Shown here: one piece after another, positions 33,780 through 44,335 of the stretch
Position numbering within the stretch: position 1 is the stretch's first letter
Layout of the letters: the number at the start of each line of letters is the position of its first letter
Source: Shimia sp. CNT1-13L.2
GTDB taxonomy: Bacteria > Pseudomonadota > Alphaproteobacteria > Rhodobacterales > Rhodobacteraceae
Direction of reading: 5' to 3'
Length of the DNA: 64,000 bases
Assembly: GCF_024331145.1 (NCBI RefSeq)
Contig: NZ_JANDJO010000001.1
Coordinates: forward strand, 310,001 to 374,000
Notes under the pieces: model-generated
What the model was told of the DNA's origin: nothing
The model's database searches: none
Seen by the model: the letters and a program-made list of their open reading frames with translations, nothing else
Program-made: the position numbers and the translations under genes

Positions 33780-33879
33780 GCTGCGGTGATGCCCGTTTTG
33801 GCGCCATCCGACAACCCCGCGCACCTTCCTGCAACGAAATGCAGAAAATGCATCCGAACCCTCAAAGGAGGTTTGTTTC

Positions 33880-33954
33880 GTGTATGGCATTCAGATAGAT
33901 AATGGAAAAACCGGGCGGGTATTGTTTCCCAACCAGAAACAGCGCCGAAGTTAG
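33880..33954 (+). CDS. Possible 24-aa leader ORF
   Basis: An almost perfect ribosome site (AAAGGAGGT at 33864-33872) precedes a GTG at 33880 that opens MYGIQIDNGKTGRVLFPNQK plus QRRS and stop. An overlapping ATG at 33884 in another frame ends after four codons. The downstream gene has only a weak ribosome site, so a coupled leader peptide is conceivable. Speculative. Confidence 0.3.
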   Translation: MYGIQIDNGKTGRVLFPNQKQRRS

Positions 33955-33976
33955 CGCAAGGCGGAGTGGTGTGAGC

Positions 33977-34750
33977 ATGAGTGAAGGTAAGGGCAGTATC
34001 CTTCAAAGAGGATTTCAGAAGGCCTTGGCACGGTATTGGGCCCGCAACGCCCGCAAGGCTGCCAAAACCGATCTGTCCACCCTGCGCGCGCAACGCAACC
34101 GCGCCTATCGCCTGCGCCAGCACCTGAATACGCTGATTTCAATTGCCGAAAACCGTCTGGCCCTGCCGATGATCGGCTCTAACGCCTTTCCGCTGCCGCA
34201 TGGCACCGAATGGTCGTGGCGCCCGGCCCTCTGGCGCGAACCCTTGCCTAAAACCGGTATCTCCTCGGTTCAGTCCAAGGAAATGCTCGGCGAACAGGTC
34301 ACCCTGTTCCATGACTGTCAGGTATCGGAACTCACCCTGCGCCAGATCCGCAATTCGCGCTCGGCCGACCTTGCCCCCTTTGGCGTGCGCATGGACGTGT
34401 TCCGCTTTGATGGCTCGTTCCTGTCGCTGGTCGTCGACCTGCCGTTTGACGCCGTTGACGGCCTGAAACGCAACCACCTGATCCGCGTCGACACCATCAT
34501 CGAGGTGGAAAAGCCCCTCGAAATCTTCGCCCGCCTCAATATCAAACACGGCCCCAACACCGAACAGATCGTGCGCGAACTGCCGCTGGATCGGGAAGAG
34601 ATCAACGTCGAGTTTGACCTCGCCTATTCCAAGCTCAACGAAAAACGCGTTGAAAAGGCCTGGCTGGACCTGATTTTCGAAGGCCCCGAAATGAACCAAG
34701 TCACGCTGCGCGACGTCACCCTGAGCCGCCGCCCGCGTGCCGAATTCTGA
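33977..34750 (+). CDS. Conserved Rhodobacterales protein (DUF6478-like)
   Basis: 257 aa from the ATG at 33977 (MSEGKGSILQRGFQKAL). No signal peptide or membrane helix. A basic N-terminal helical part (LARYWARNARKAAKTDLSTL, then RQHLNTLIS) precedes a beta-rich domain with GTEWSWRPALWREPL, LFHDCQVSELTLRQIRN and DGSFLSLVVDLP. I take it for the DUF6478 group, seen in Rhodobacterales with no assigned function. It is followed after 21 bp by a second hypothetical gene, so the two likely form an operon. Confidence 0.7.
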   Translation: MSEGKGSILQRGFQKALARYWARNARKAAKTDLSTLRAQRNRAYRLRQHLNTLISIAENRLALPMIGSNAFPLPHGTEWSWRPALWREPLPKTGISSVQSKEMLGEQVTLFHDCQVSELTLRQIRNSRSADLAPFGVRMDVFRFDGSFLSLVVDLPFDAVDGLKRNHLIRVDTIIEVEKPLEIFARLNIKHGPNTEQIVRELPLDREEINVEFDLAYSKLNEKRVEKAWLDLIFEGPEMNQVTLRDVTLSRRPRAEF

Positions 34751-34771
34751 TTTTCCCGGGAGAACAACAAG

Positions 34772-35149
34772 ATGAGCGACTGGACCCTCACCAAGACCCG
34801 CCTCTTCGAAGGTACCTGGGAAGGTGCCCTGACCCGAACCAATGGCGGCAGCGGCGAACCGAACATCAAGGTCTCGCTCCTGAACACTCCCGTCGACGGC
34901 GTCGAGATCAGGGAAGACGCCGAGAACAACCGCTGGGTTCTGCGTATCCCGATCCCCAGCGAAGCCATCGCCGACGGTGTGCAGACCTTCCTGATCACCG
35001 ACGCCGACAGCGATGAGATGCTGGACACGATCACCCTGATCTCGGGCGAGGTTCTGGCCGATGACATCCGCGCCGAACTCGATCTCCTGCGGGCCGAACT
35101 CGACATGCTGAAACGCGCGTTCCGCCGCCACTGCGTCGAAACCATGTAA
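34772..35149 (+). CDS. Hypothetical protein
   Basis: 125 aa, no membrane helix or signal. It begins MSDWTLTKTRLFEGTWEGAL and shows alternating strands (PNIKVSLLNTPVDGVEI, WVLRIPIPSEAI) followed by a C-terminal helix (IRAELDLLRAELDMLKRAFRR) that looks like a short coiled coil. Not recognised. GGGAGAAC precedes the start. Its tight spacing after the DUF6478-like gene suggests a joint role. Confidence 0.7.
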   Translation: MSDWTLTKTRLFEGTWEGALTRTNGGSGEPNIKVSLLNTPVDGVEIREDAENNRWVLRIPIPSEAIADGVQTFLITDADSDEMLDTITLISGEVLADDIRAELDLLRAELDMLKRAFRRHCVETM

Positions 35150-35220
35150 CCCTGCAAATCGCGATTGCACCGGCCTGACTTTGCCCTAGAGTACCCTCGT
35201 TACGGGCAAGGGAGGCCGCT

Positions 35221-36504
35221 TTGACATCGACCCCGGTTTCAAACCTCTGGCAAGTCAGCATCGCGCAACGTGCTGAAACGCAGCCCTTTTCGAAGGACCA
35301 GACCGTAGACCTCGCCATCATCGGCGGCGGCTTTACCGGCTGCGCCGCCGCGCTCGAGGCCGCCCGCCTTGGCGCCTCTGTGACCGTGCTTGAGGCCGAA
35401 ACCATCGGCCACGGCGGATCGGGCCGCAACGTGGGCCTCGTGAACGCCGGTCTCTGGCTTCCCCCGAACGAAATCACCGAGGCCCTTGGCGAAGACGTGG
35501 GCCGCCATTTGATCGACACGCTGGCCGAAGGTCCGACCAGGGTCTTCGACATCATTGCCCGCGAAAGCATCGACTGCGAAGCCACCCGCAGCGGCACCCT
35601 GCATCTTGCCCACGCCCCCTCCGGTCTGAAAGACCTTGAAAACCGGTTCCGGCAGGGCAACCGGCTCGGCGCGCCCATCCAGCTTTTGGATGCCACCGAA
35701 GCCCGCCGCCGCACGGGGTCAGAGGCCTTTCACGGTGCCCTCTTCGACCCGCGCGCAGGCACGATCCAGCCGCTTGCCTATTGCCACGGCCTTGCCCGCG
35801 CGGCCAGTGCCGCGGGCGCAGCCCTGCACGACCACAGCGCCGTCACCGCCATCCGGCACAAGGACGACACATGGCACCTGTCCTGCAACGGGCACACACT
35901 GCGGGCGAGACATCTTCTGTTGGCCACCAATGCCTATCACGCCGCCCTGTCGGCCCCCTTCCGCCCCGCCTATGTGCCAGTGCATTACAGCCAGTTCGCA
36001 ACCGCCCCCCTGCCCGAAGACCTGCGCGCCCGCATCCTGCCCGGTGGCGAAGGTTGCTGGGACACCGCGCTTGTCATGTCCTCGATCCGCATCGACGCGG
36101 CAGGCCGCCTGATCGTTGGCGGCATGGGTGACAGCGACGGCCCCGGCAGGCCGGTACACGCAGCCTGGGCCCGCCGCAAGCTACGCACGCTTTATCCCGA
36201 ACTGGCTGATATCCCGTTTGAGCACGCCTGGAGCGGCCGCATCGCCATGACCTCGGACCACATCCCCAAGGTACTGTCGATTGGCCCGAGGGCCTTTGCC
36301 GTCTTTGGCTATTCCGGGCGCGGTATCTCTCCCGGCACGGTCTTTGGCACCGCTGCCGCCGAGGCCCTGTTGCAGGAGCGCCCCGAGGCCCTGCCCCTGC
36401 CACCACAGGCGGCACATTCGGAAACCCTGACCGGGCTGAAACAGGCCTATTACGAGTTCGGCGCCACCCTGACCCACGCGATCCGCCCCTCACCCTTGGG
36501 CTAG
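35221..36504 (+). CDS. FAD-dependent amine/amino-acid oxidoreductase (DAO family)
   Basis: 427 aa from a TTG start preceded by GGGAGG five bases upstream; no in-frame ATG gives a complete FAD motif. DAO-fold flavoenzyme: FAD-binding VDLAIIGGGFTGCAAALEAA, then GGSGRNVGLVNAG. The C-terminal segment has FAVFGYSGRGISPGT. Most like OrdL/PuuB-type gamma-glutamylputrescine or similar amine oxidoreductases (substrate inferred only). Convergent with the SDR gene through a repeat element. Confidence 0.85.
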   Translation: MTSTPVSNLWQVSIAQRAETQPFSKDQTVDLAIIGGGFTGCAAALEAARLGASVTVLEAETIGHGGSGRNVGLVNAGLWLPPNEITEALGEDVGRHLIDTLAEGPTRVFDIIARESIDCEATRSGTLHLAHAPSGLKDLENRFRQGNRLGAPIQLLDATEARRRTGSEAFHGALFDPRAGTIQPLAYCHGLARAASAAGAALHDHSAVTAIRHKDDTWHLSCNGHTLRARHLLLATNAYHAALSAPFRPAYVPVHYSQFATAPLPEDLRARILPGGEGCWDTALVMSSIRIDAAGRLIVGGMGDSDGPGRPVHAAWARRKLRTLYPELADIPFEHAWSGRIAMTSDHIPKVLSIGPRAFAVFGYSGRGISPGTVFGTAAAEALLQERPEALPLPPQAAHSETLTGLKQAYYEFGATLTHAIRPSPLG

Positions 36505-36510
36505 GTCCGA

Positions 36511-36587
36511 CAGGGCAGAATGGGGGCCAGCCCCCAAACGCTGCCCTTCGGGCCGCGATTTCCCCCGGGGTATTTGGACCAAGAAGA
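36511..36587 (-). repeat. Dispersed intergenic repeat, copy 4
   Basis: On the minus strand: CTTGGtCCAAATACCCCGGG, GGCCC-gaa-GGGC and GGGGGC-tg-GCCCCC. Same order as copies 1 and 2 plus the TTGG-CCAAG of the variant at 27661-27712. It sits between the convergent flavoenzyme and SDR genes. Confidence 0.75.
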
Positions 36588-36591
36588 AACC

Positions 36592-39547
<2,956 letters not shown>

Positions 39548-39556
39548 TACCAACGC

Positions 39557-39582
39557 CTGTGCCGTCATTTGCGGCGGCACAG
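39557..39582 (+). terminator. Hairpin after the fadH-type gene
   Basis: CTGTGCCG and CGGCACAG form an 8-bp stem with a 10-base loop, 10 bp past the stop. No U-tract follows, so a weak or Rho-assisted terminator. Confidence 0.5.
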
Positions 39583-39600
39583 ACCCAATCGCCCACAAGC

Positions 39601-39613
39601 GACATGCCATGTC
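39601..39613. promoter_or_regulatory. GACATG-c-CATGTC palindrome
   Basis: Perfect odd palindrome 46 bp upstream of the AEC transporter start. It could be a small regulator half-site pair, but 13 bp is close to chance. Confidence 0.25.
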
Positions 39614-39658
39614 GGTTTGACCATTGAGACCGGGACCGCATGGGCATAGACCACCTTC

Positions 39659-40567
39659 ATGGTGTTTTTCGCAATCCTCATGGGCCTGCTGCCCAGCTTC
39701 CTGATGGTCGCCCTTGGCGGCCTTGTCCGCAGCCGTCTTTCGGTGAATGCGTGGCAGGGGCTGGACAAGCTGAACTTCGAAATCCTGTTCCCGACCCTGA
39801 TCTTCGTCGCCGCTTCGAGCCGCCCGATTGATCCGCGTGACATCCTGACTGTTGGCCCCGCCGTCTGGGCCATCCTGCTGGCGGGCCTCGCCCTGGGCTA
39901 TCTTGCCCGCCGCTTCGGCCCCGACAGGTTTCTTGATTTTGCCGGCGCATGGCAGACCGCATGGCGATTCAACACGGCCATGGCCTTTGTCGCCGTCGCG
40001 ACGCTGGCCGAACCGCCGATGGGCATGCTGGCCGTTGCCGTCGGCATGGCCATTCCGATGGCCAATGTCTTTGCCGTCTCCGCCCTGTCGCGCGGCAGCG
40101 GCAGCCTTGCCCAGACGCTCAAGAAAGTGGCCACCAACCCCTTTCTCATCGCGTCCGTCTCCGGCGTGATCGTTGGCCTGTCGGGCATCACCATCCCCGC
40201 CCCGATCATGGCCCCGCTCGATATGCTCGCACAGGCCGCCATCCCCGTGGCGCTGATTTCCGTGGGCGCAACAATGAACTGGGGGGCGCTTGCCCGCCTC
40301 GACATGTTCAGCGGCATCATCTGCGCAACCAAGCTGATCGCCCTGCCGACGCTCACCATGATCGCCTGCATTGTTCTCGATACCGATCCAGTGCTGGCCC
40401 GCACCCTCACCCTCTTCGCCGCCCTGCCCACCGCCTCCGCATCGCATGTTCTGGCCGCTGGCTTCGGGGCTGATCGCGAACTCTCGGCAACCCTCGTGGC
40501 CCAGTCCACATTGCTCTCTGCGGCCACGCTGCCCCTCTGGATCACCGCCATCACACTGGTCTTCTGA
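39659..40567 (+). CDS. AEC family transporter (auxin efflux carrier-like)
   Basis: 302 aa with about ten membrane helices in two five-helix halves. Begins MVFFAILMGLLPSFLMVALG. Polar stretches in the second half (IPVALISVGATMNWG, FAALPTASASHVLAAGFGAD) match the family's unwound, substrate-facing helices. AEC transporters move small organic anions such as malate or malonate; the substrate is not deducible. Follows the fadH-type gene on the same strand, 111 bp apart. Confidence 0.88.
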   Translation: MVFFAILMGLLPSFLMVALGGLVRSRLSVNAWQGLDKLNFEILFPTLIFVAASSRPIDPRDILTVGPAVWAILLAGLALGYLARRFGPDRFLDFAGAWQTAWRFNTAMAFVAVATLAEPPMGMLAVAVGMAIPMANVFAVSALSRGSGSLAQTLKKVATNPFLIASVSGVIVGLSGITIPAPIMAPLDMLAQAAIPVALISVGATMNWGALARLDMFSGIICATKLIALPTLTMIACIVLDTDPVLARTLTLFAALPTASASHVLAAGFGADRELSATLVAQSTLLSAATLPLWITAITLVF

Positions 40568-40574
40568 CACGCCC

Positions 40575-40610
40575 CGGAAACAGCCAATCGCAATTGTTTC
40601 TCTGTTTCCG
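40575..40610 (+). terminator. Hairpin after the AEC transporter gene
   Basis: CGGAAACAG (40575-40583) pairs with CTGTTTCCG (40602-40610), 18-base loop, directly after the stop. Not followed by a U-tract. Confidence 0.45.
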
Positions 40611-40721
40611 TGCCGCAAACGATCCCAGACAAAACCCCGATATTGTCTGAGCCCTGCCCAGCTTCTGCCCGATTTGAGGCCGATAAACGACGCTGTAAAA
40701 AGTTTATCGAGGTAGGGAAAC

Positions 40722-41627
40722 ATGGACCGACTAACGGAAATGGAAGCCTTCGCCACAGTGGTGGATCAAGGTGGCTTCACAGACGCTGCCAAGAAGATGG
40801 GCATTTCGAAATCCGCTGTGTCCAAGCACGTCTCTTCACTTGAGGCCCGCCTCGGCGCGCGCCTTCTCAACCGCACCACCCGCCGCGTCTCGCCCACCGA
40901 GATCGGCCTGGCCTATTACGACCGCGCCCGCCGCGTCCTGAACGATGCAGGCGAAGCTGACGCGCTGGTCACGTCGATGCAATCGGCGCCCTCGGGCCTC
41001 CTGCGGATCAGCGTGGCAACCGACTTCGGGGTCAATCACCTCTCGCCGGTTCTGGGCGAATTCCTGGCAGAGTTCCCGGAAATCAACGTCAATATGGTGC
41101 TTAACAACCGCTACGTTGAACTGATCTCCGAAGGCTTCGACATGGCGATCCGCATCGGCGAGCTGGAAGACAGCACCCTGCGGGCCCGTAAGCTGACCGA
41201 AACCACGAAACGCATGATCGCAAGCCCGGCCTATTTCGAGCGCTACGGTCGCCCGGAAAAGATCGACGATCTGAACGAACACAAGCTGCTGCACTATTCG
41301 AACCAGTCGAACGGCGCAGTCTGGAAAATCACCGCCCCCTCGGGCGAAAAGCGCCAGGTCCGTACCGCCGGCTGGCTGAGCGTCAACGATGGCCAGTCGC
41401 TGCTCAACGCCGCGGTTGCCGGTCTCGGCATCGCCTACCTGCCGTCTTACCTCTACGCCGAAGCGATGGAGCAGGGTCTGGTCGAGGATGCGATCCCGGA
41501 TCTGCCGATGGAAACCCAAGGCATCTACGCGGTTTATCCGCCGGGCCGTTTCACCCAGCCCAAGGTCCGCGCCTTCATCGATTTCCTGGTGCACGCCTTT
41601 GCCGAAAAAGGCCCCTCGGACTGGTAA
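40722..41627 (+). CDS. LysR-family transcriptional regulator
   Basis: 301 aa; standard arrangement. N-terminal helix-turn-helix (about 4-62: DAAKKMGISKSAVSKHVSSL), then the LysR effector domain beginning near LLRISVATDFGVNHLSPVL. CrgA/AaeR-type in appearance (MQSAPSGLLRIS). The effector is unknown. GAGG lies upstream of the start, and a clear terminator follows. The AEC transporter directly upstream is an obvious candidate target. Confidence 0.92.
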   Translation: MDRLTEMEAFATVVDQGGFTDAAKKMGISKSAVSKHVSSLEARLGARLLNRTTRRVSPTEIGLAYYDRARRVLNDAGEADALVTSMQSAPSGLLRISVATDFGVNHLSPVLGEFLAEFPEINVNMVLNNRYVELISEGFDMAIRIGELEDSTLRARKLTETTKRMIASPAYFERYGRPEKIDDLNEHKLLHYSNQSNGAVWKITAPSGEKRQVRTAGWLSVNDGQSLLNAAVAGLGIAYLPSYLYAEAMEQGLVEDAIPDLPMETQGIYAVYPPGRFTQPKVRAFIDFLVHAFAEKGPSDW

Positions 41628-41684
41628 AATAGAATTCAACACACCTCGTGTTTTCCCCAGGCTTTCCTCGAGAAAGCAAAACTG

Positions 41685-41718
41685 CCCGGGCCTCCCAAGC
41701 GCCCGGGTCTTTTCTTTT
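41685..41718 (+). terminator. Rho-independent terminator after the LysR gene
   Basis: CCCGGGC (41685-41691) pairs with GCCCGGG (41701-41707), 9-base loop, followed by TCTTTTCTTTT. About 57 bp past the LysR stop. Confidence 0.9.
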
Positions 41719-41866
41719 AAACCAGCAACTTACCGCCCAAGTGACAATCGGTCGCGGCGCAAACATTCCACAATCAGAATATTGATTTTTGCAAGGCACC
41801 CCTACAGAAGTCCGGTGCCTGAACGTTCAAGTCTCATTGTTAAAAACCTGTTCAAGGAGCCACGCA

Positions 41867-42310
41867 ATGCGCATCGCGCTTATCGCCGCCCTCATCGCCG
41901 CCCCGACCCTGTCGCTGGCGGGATCTGCCGAAGACACCGTCGCCGCCCGCCAGGGCTATTACAAACTGCTGGGCGCCAACATGGACGTCTTTGCCACCAT
42001 GGCCAAAGGCGAACGCGACTATGACGCCGCCGCCGCACAAACCGCTGCGGACAACATGGTCACCCTGACCAAATACAACCTCGGTCACCTCTACATTCTT
42101 GGCACCTCGTCGGACGACGTTGAAGGCTCGCGCGCCTTGCCGAAAATCTGGAACGATTTCGCTGGCGTTCAGGCCAAGGGCGGTGATTTCGTCAAGGCGC
42201 TGATGGACATGCAGACCGTCGCCGGTCAGGGCAAAGCCGAAATGGCAGGCGCGCTTGGCGCTCTCGGCGGCACCTGCAAGGGCTGCCACAAAGAATACCG
42301 CGCCAAGTAA
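41867..42310 (+). CDS. Periplasmic cytochrome c (c'/c556 type)
   Basis: 147 aa from the ATG at 41867 (AAGGAG upstream). Sec signal peptide (about 1-19), then a four-helix bundle with the heme-binding motif CKGCH near the C-terminus (residues about 138-142), as in class II cytochromes c' and c556. Ligand on the other side may be Met (ANMDVF) near the N-terminus, as in c556. Located 11 bp before the b561-type membrane cytochrome, a common periplasmic electron-transfer pair. Confidence 0.93.
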   Translation: MRIALIAALIAAPTLSLAGSAEDTVAARQGYYKLLGANMDVFATMAKGERDYDAAAAQTAADNMVTLTKYNLGHLYILGTSSDDVEGSRALPKIWNDFAGVQAKGGDFVKALMDMQTVAGQGKAEMAGALGALGGTCKGCHKEYRAK

Positions 42311-42321
42311 GGGGCTTCCCC

Positions 42322-42921
42322 ATGTCCGACCAGCTTCCCCGGGGAGTCACCCGCGAAAAACTGTGGGATCTCCCCCTGCGCCTGTTCCATTGGGCCTTGG
42401 CGATCTGCGTCGGCGCAGCTTGGGGTTTGGGCAAATTCGGCCCGAACATCATGACGCTGCATTTCTACTTCGGCTACACGGTCATCGCCCTTTTGGTGTT
42501 CCGCGTGGTCTGGGGGCTGGCTGGTCCGGCCCCCGCACGTTTTGTGCATTTCATCTACGGTCCCGCGACAACCGGCCGGTATCTCTCGCACCTGTTCGAA
42601 CGCAAGCCGTCCTACTGGCCCGGCCACAACCCGCTCGGCGCCCTTTCGGTCTTTGCGCTTCTGATCGTGCTGATCCTTCAGGTCACAACCGGCCTCGTCT
42701 CCGATCCTGACGACTATGTGAACGTCGGTCCACTGGCTGACATGGTCAGCTCTGACACCGTGCGCAGCGCCACGTCACTGCACAACCGCCTCGCGCCCGT
42801 CATCCTGATTTTGGTGGTTCTGCATCTGGCAGCCATCGCTTTCTACAAGCGCTACAAGGGCGAGAACCTGGTGCTGCCCATGATCACCGGCTGGAAACTG
42901 GTGCGCCGCGACAGACCCTGA
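42322..42921 (+). CDS. Cytochrome b561-type membrane protein
   Basis: 199 aa, four main membrane helices. Heme-ligand His candidates sit in LRLFHWALA, MTLHFYFGY, TSLHNRLAP and VLHLAAIA, the two-heme b-type pattern. Likely oxidises or reduces the periplasmic cytochrome c' encoded just upstream. CybB/Ni-hydrogenase b-subunit family members have similar size. The next gene is convergent and begins 2 bp after this stop. Confidence 0.92.
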   Translation: MSDQLPRGVTREKLWDLPLRLFHWALAICVGAAWGLGKFGPNIMTLHFYFGYTVIALLVFRVVWGLAGPAPARFVHFIYGPATTGRYLSHLFERKPSYWPGHNPLGALSVFALLIVLILQVTTGLVSDPDDYVNVGPLADMVSSDTVRSATSLHNRLAPVILILVVLHLAAIAFYKRYKGENLVLPMITGWKLVRRDRP

Positions 42922-42923
42922 TC

Positions 42924-43922
42924 TCAAGCCGCCCGCGGCATCCCTCCGGCAAACCCGTCCAACAGCGCCTTGCCGTTCTTGGCATGGCGCGCCACCAGCT
43001 GCTTCTGCGCCCGGCCAACCGGCACATATCGCGAGGGCTCCGGCGCCTCCGCCTCTGCCACGAGGTCGGGAAACAGCAACCGCATCTCCTCAAGCGCCTC
43101 GTCGGGCATGGTCTTCAACGCCTCAGCCCCAAGATACAAGCTCTCGCTCGGCGCGCCTTCGGCAAACACCGTCTCGTGCTGATCAAAGATCAGGTGGAAA
43201 TACTCGACCTCCGCCACCTCTTCGACCACGTCGATCCCCGGCAATTCGGTCAGCTTCACCGCCGCAATCAATGCCTCGTCCTGCCCGAACATCCGCGCCA
43301 CGATCTTGGAATGCACCAGCATCCGGTGCTGGCGCGACACATAAAGATCGCGCATCGGAAGCCCCTGCCCCAAGGCCCCCGCCTCGATCCGCACCGGACG
43401 CAGCTTGTCCGACAGGGCCAGCTCATAGGCCTCAAGGGTCCGGCTGGTCAGCATCCGCAATTCGGCAAACCGCCCGTCAACCGTCAGAACCCGCTGCCCT
43501 TCAGACAGGTCTTCAACCGGCACAGGGCCGGCATCCGTCGTGATCATCGTGCCCCGCACGAAACAGGTCACGTCGGTATAGTCCCAGCCAACAGTGTGGC
43601 TCTGATACGATCCAAGCGTCGCCCCGACCGTAAATTCCGATCCCGGTCCCGGCGCAAAATGCCAGCCGCCTGTCGTGTTGAAGAAATAAAAGGTTTCGAC
43701 GTGCGATTGCCCATCGGTCGCCGTGAAACTCACGTCAATCGCATAAGGCGATCCGGTGGTGCCAGCAAAGCTGCCGCCATCAATGCTGATGGTTTCGCTG
43801 CTGTCACCGCTGCCCTGATACGAGCCATCATTGTCGTCAAAGACGGCAGTGTAGGAGGTATTGTACTGGGAATTGTAATAGGTCCCCGTCCAGCGAAAGA
43901 CCTCGGCAGTATACTGCGCCAT
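42924..43922 (-). CDS. Hint domain-containing protein
   Basis: 332 aa with no signal peptide. Residues 1-119 form a Gly/Ser/Thr/Asp-rich beta domain (DDNDGSYQGSGDSSET). A Hint_2-type domain begins at Cys120 in CFVRGTMITTDAGPVPVEDL and ends around residue 270 with SRQHRMLVHS and the EVAEVEYFHL segment. Hint domains can cleave the peptide bond before their first Cys (hedgehog/intein-like), which would release the 119-residue part. Many Rhodobacterales carry such proteins; targets are unknown. Followed upstream by a 66-aa gene with a 9-bp gap. Confidence 0.85.
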   Translation of the reverse strand: MAQYTAEVFRWTGTYYNSQYNTSYTAVFDDNDGSYQGSGDSSETISIDGGSFAGTTGSPYAIDVSFTATDGQSHVETFYFFNTTGGWHFAPGPGSEFTVGATLGSYQSHTVGWDYTDVTCFVRGTMITTDAGPVPVEDLSEGQRVLTVDGRFAELRMLTSRTLEAYELALSDKLRPVRIEAGALGQGLPMRDLYVSRQHRMLVHSKIVARMFGQDEALIAAVKLTELPGIDVVEEVAEVEYFHLIFDQHETVFAEGAPSESLYLGAEALKTMPDEALEEMRLLFPDLVAEAEAPEPSRYVPVGRAQKQLVARHAKNGKALLDGFAGGMPRAA

Positions 43923-43931
43923 TGCCCTGCC

Positions 43932-44132
43932 CTACTCGACCTTGCTGGCCGTACGGCCTTCGGCATTCAACGCTTCGAACAACATGCGCATCCCGCTCGG
44001 GGCCAGCTTTGCCTTCACGGCACCGCGTCCCAGCATCCGCTCAACCACGTCCTTTTCCCGCTCGGACATGGCCACTTCGAAAGCCACCGTCAGGTCACTC
44101 GCGAACTCTTTGTTCAGATCACGATACTGCAT
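43932..44132 (-). CDS. 66-aa hypothetical, partner of the Hint gene
   Basis: 66 aa, MQYRDLNKEFASDLTVAFEV at the start; mostly charged and helical, no cysteine, no signal. The start codon directly follows AAGG with no spacer, which is unusual, and an in-frame stop lies two codons upstream, so this ATG is the first possible; a downstream ATG (MSEREKD) remains an alternative. Nine bases separate it from the Hint gene. Not recognised. Confidence 0.6.
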   Translation of the reverse strand: MQYRDLNKEFASDLTVAFEVAMSEREKDVVERMLGRGAVKAKLAPSGMRMLFEALNAEGRTASKVE

Positions 44133-44335
44133 CCTTCAACCCACACACTCGAAACCGACGGGCAGCTTCTGCGTCTCCCGATCGTTTCCCAAACGTCACA
44201 AATAAACGTGGCTGGAATGGGGCACAAAAATGGAATTCGGCCCGGAACTGAACAATTTCATGGGTTTTCAGGGAGAATCAGCGCCGATTTGACCTAAATG
44301 GAAACAATCGACAGGCACCGCATCAGCGATTGTTC

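Noticed and set aside
41771-41800. FNR/CRP-like TTGAT box upstream of the cytochrome c' gene
   Set aside because: Only the left half (TTGAT) fits; the right half GCAAG differs from ATCAA at two positions, so the match is near chance.
44280-44335. Terminator after the OmpA-like gene
   Set aside because: The short complementarity (CGATTGTT/AATCGACAG region) does not form a convincing stem with a U-tract.
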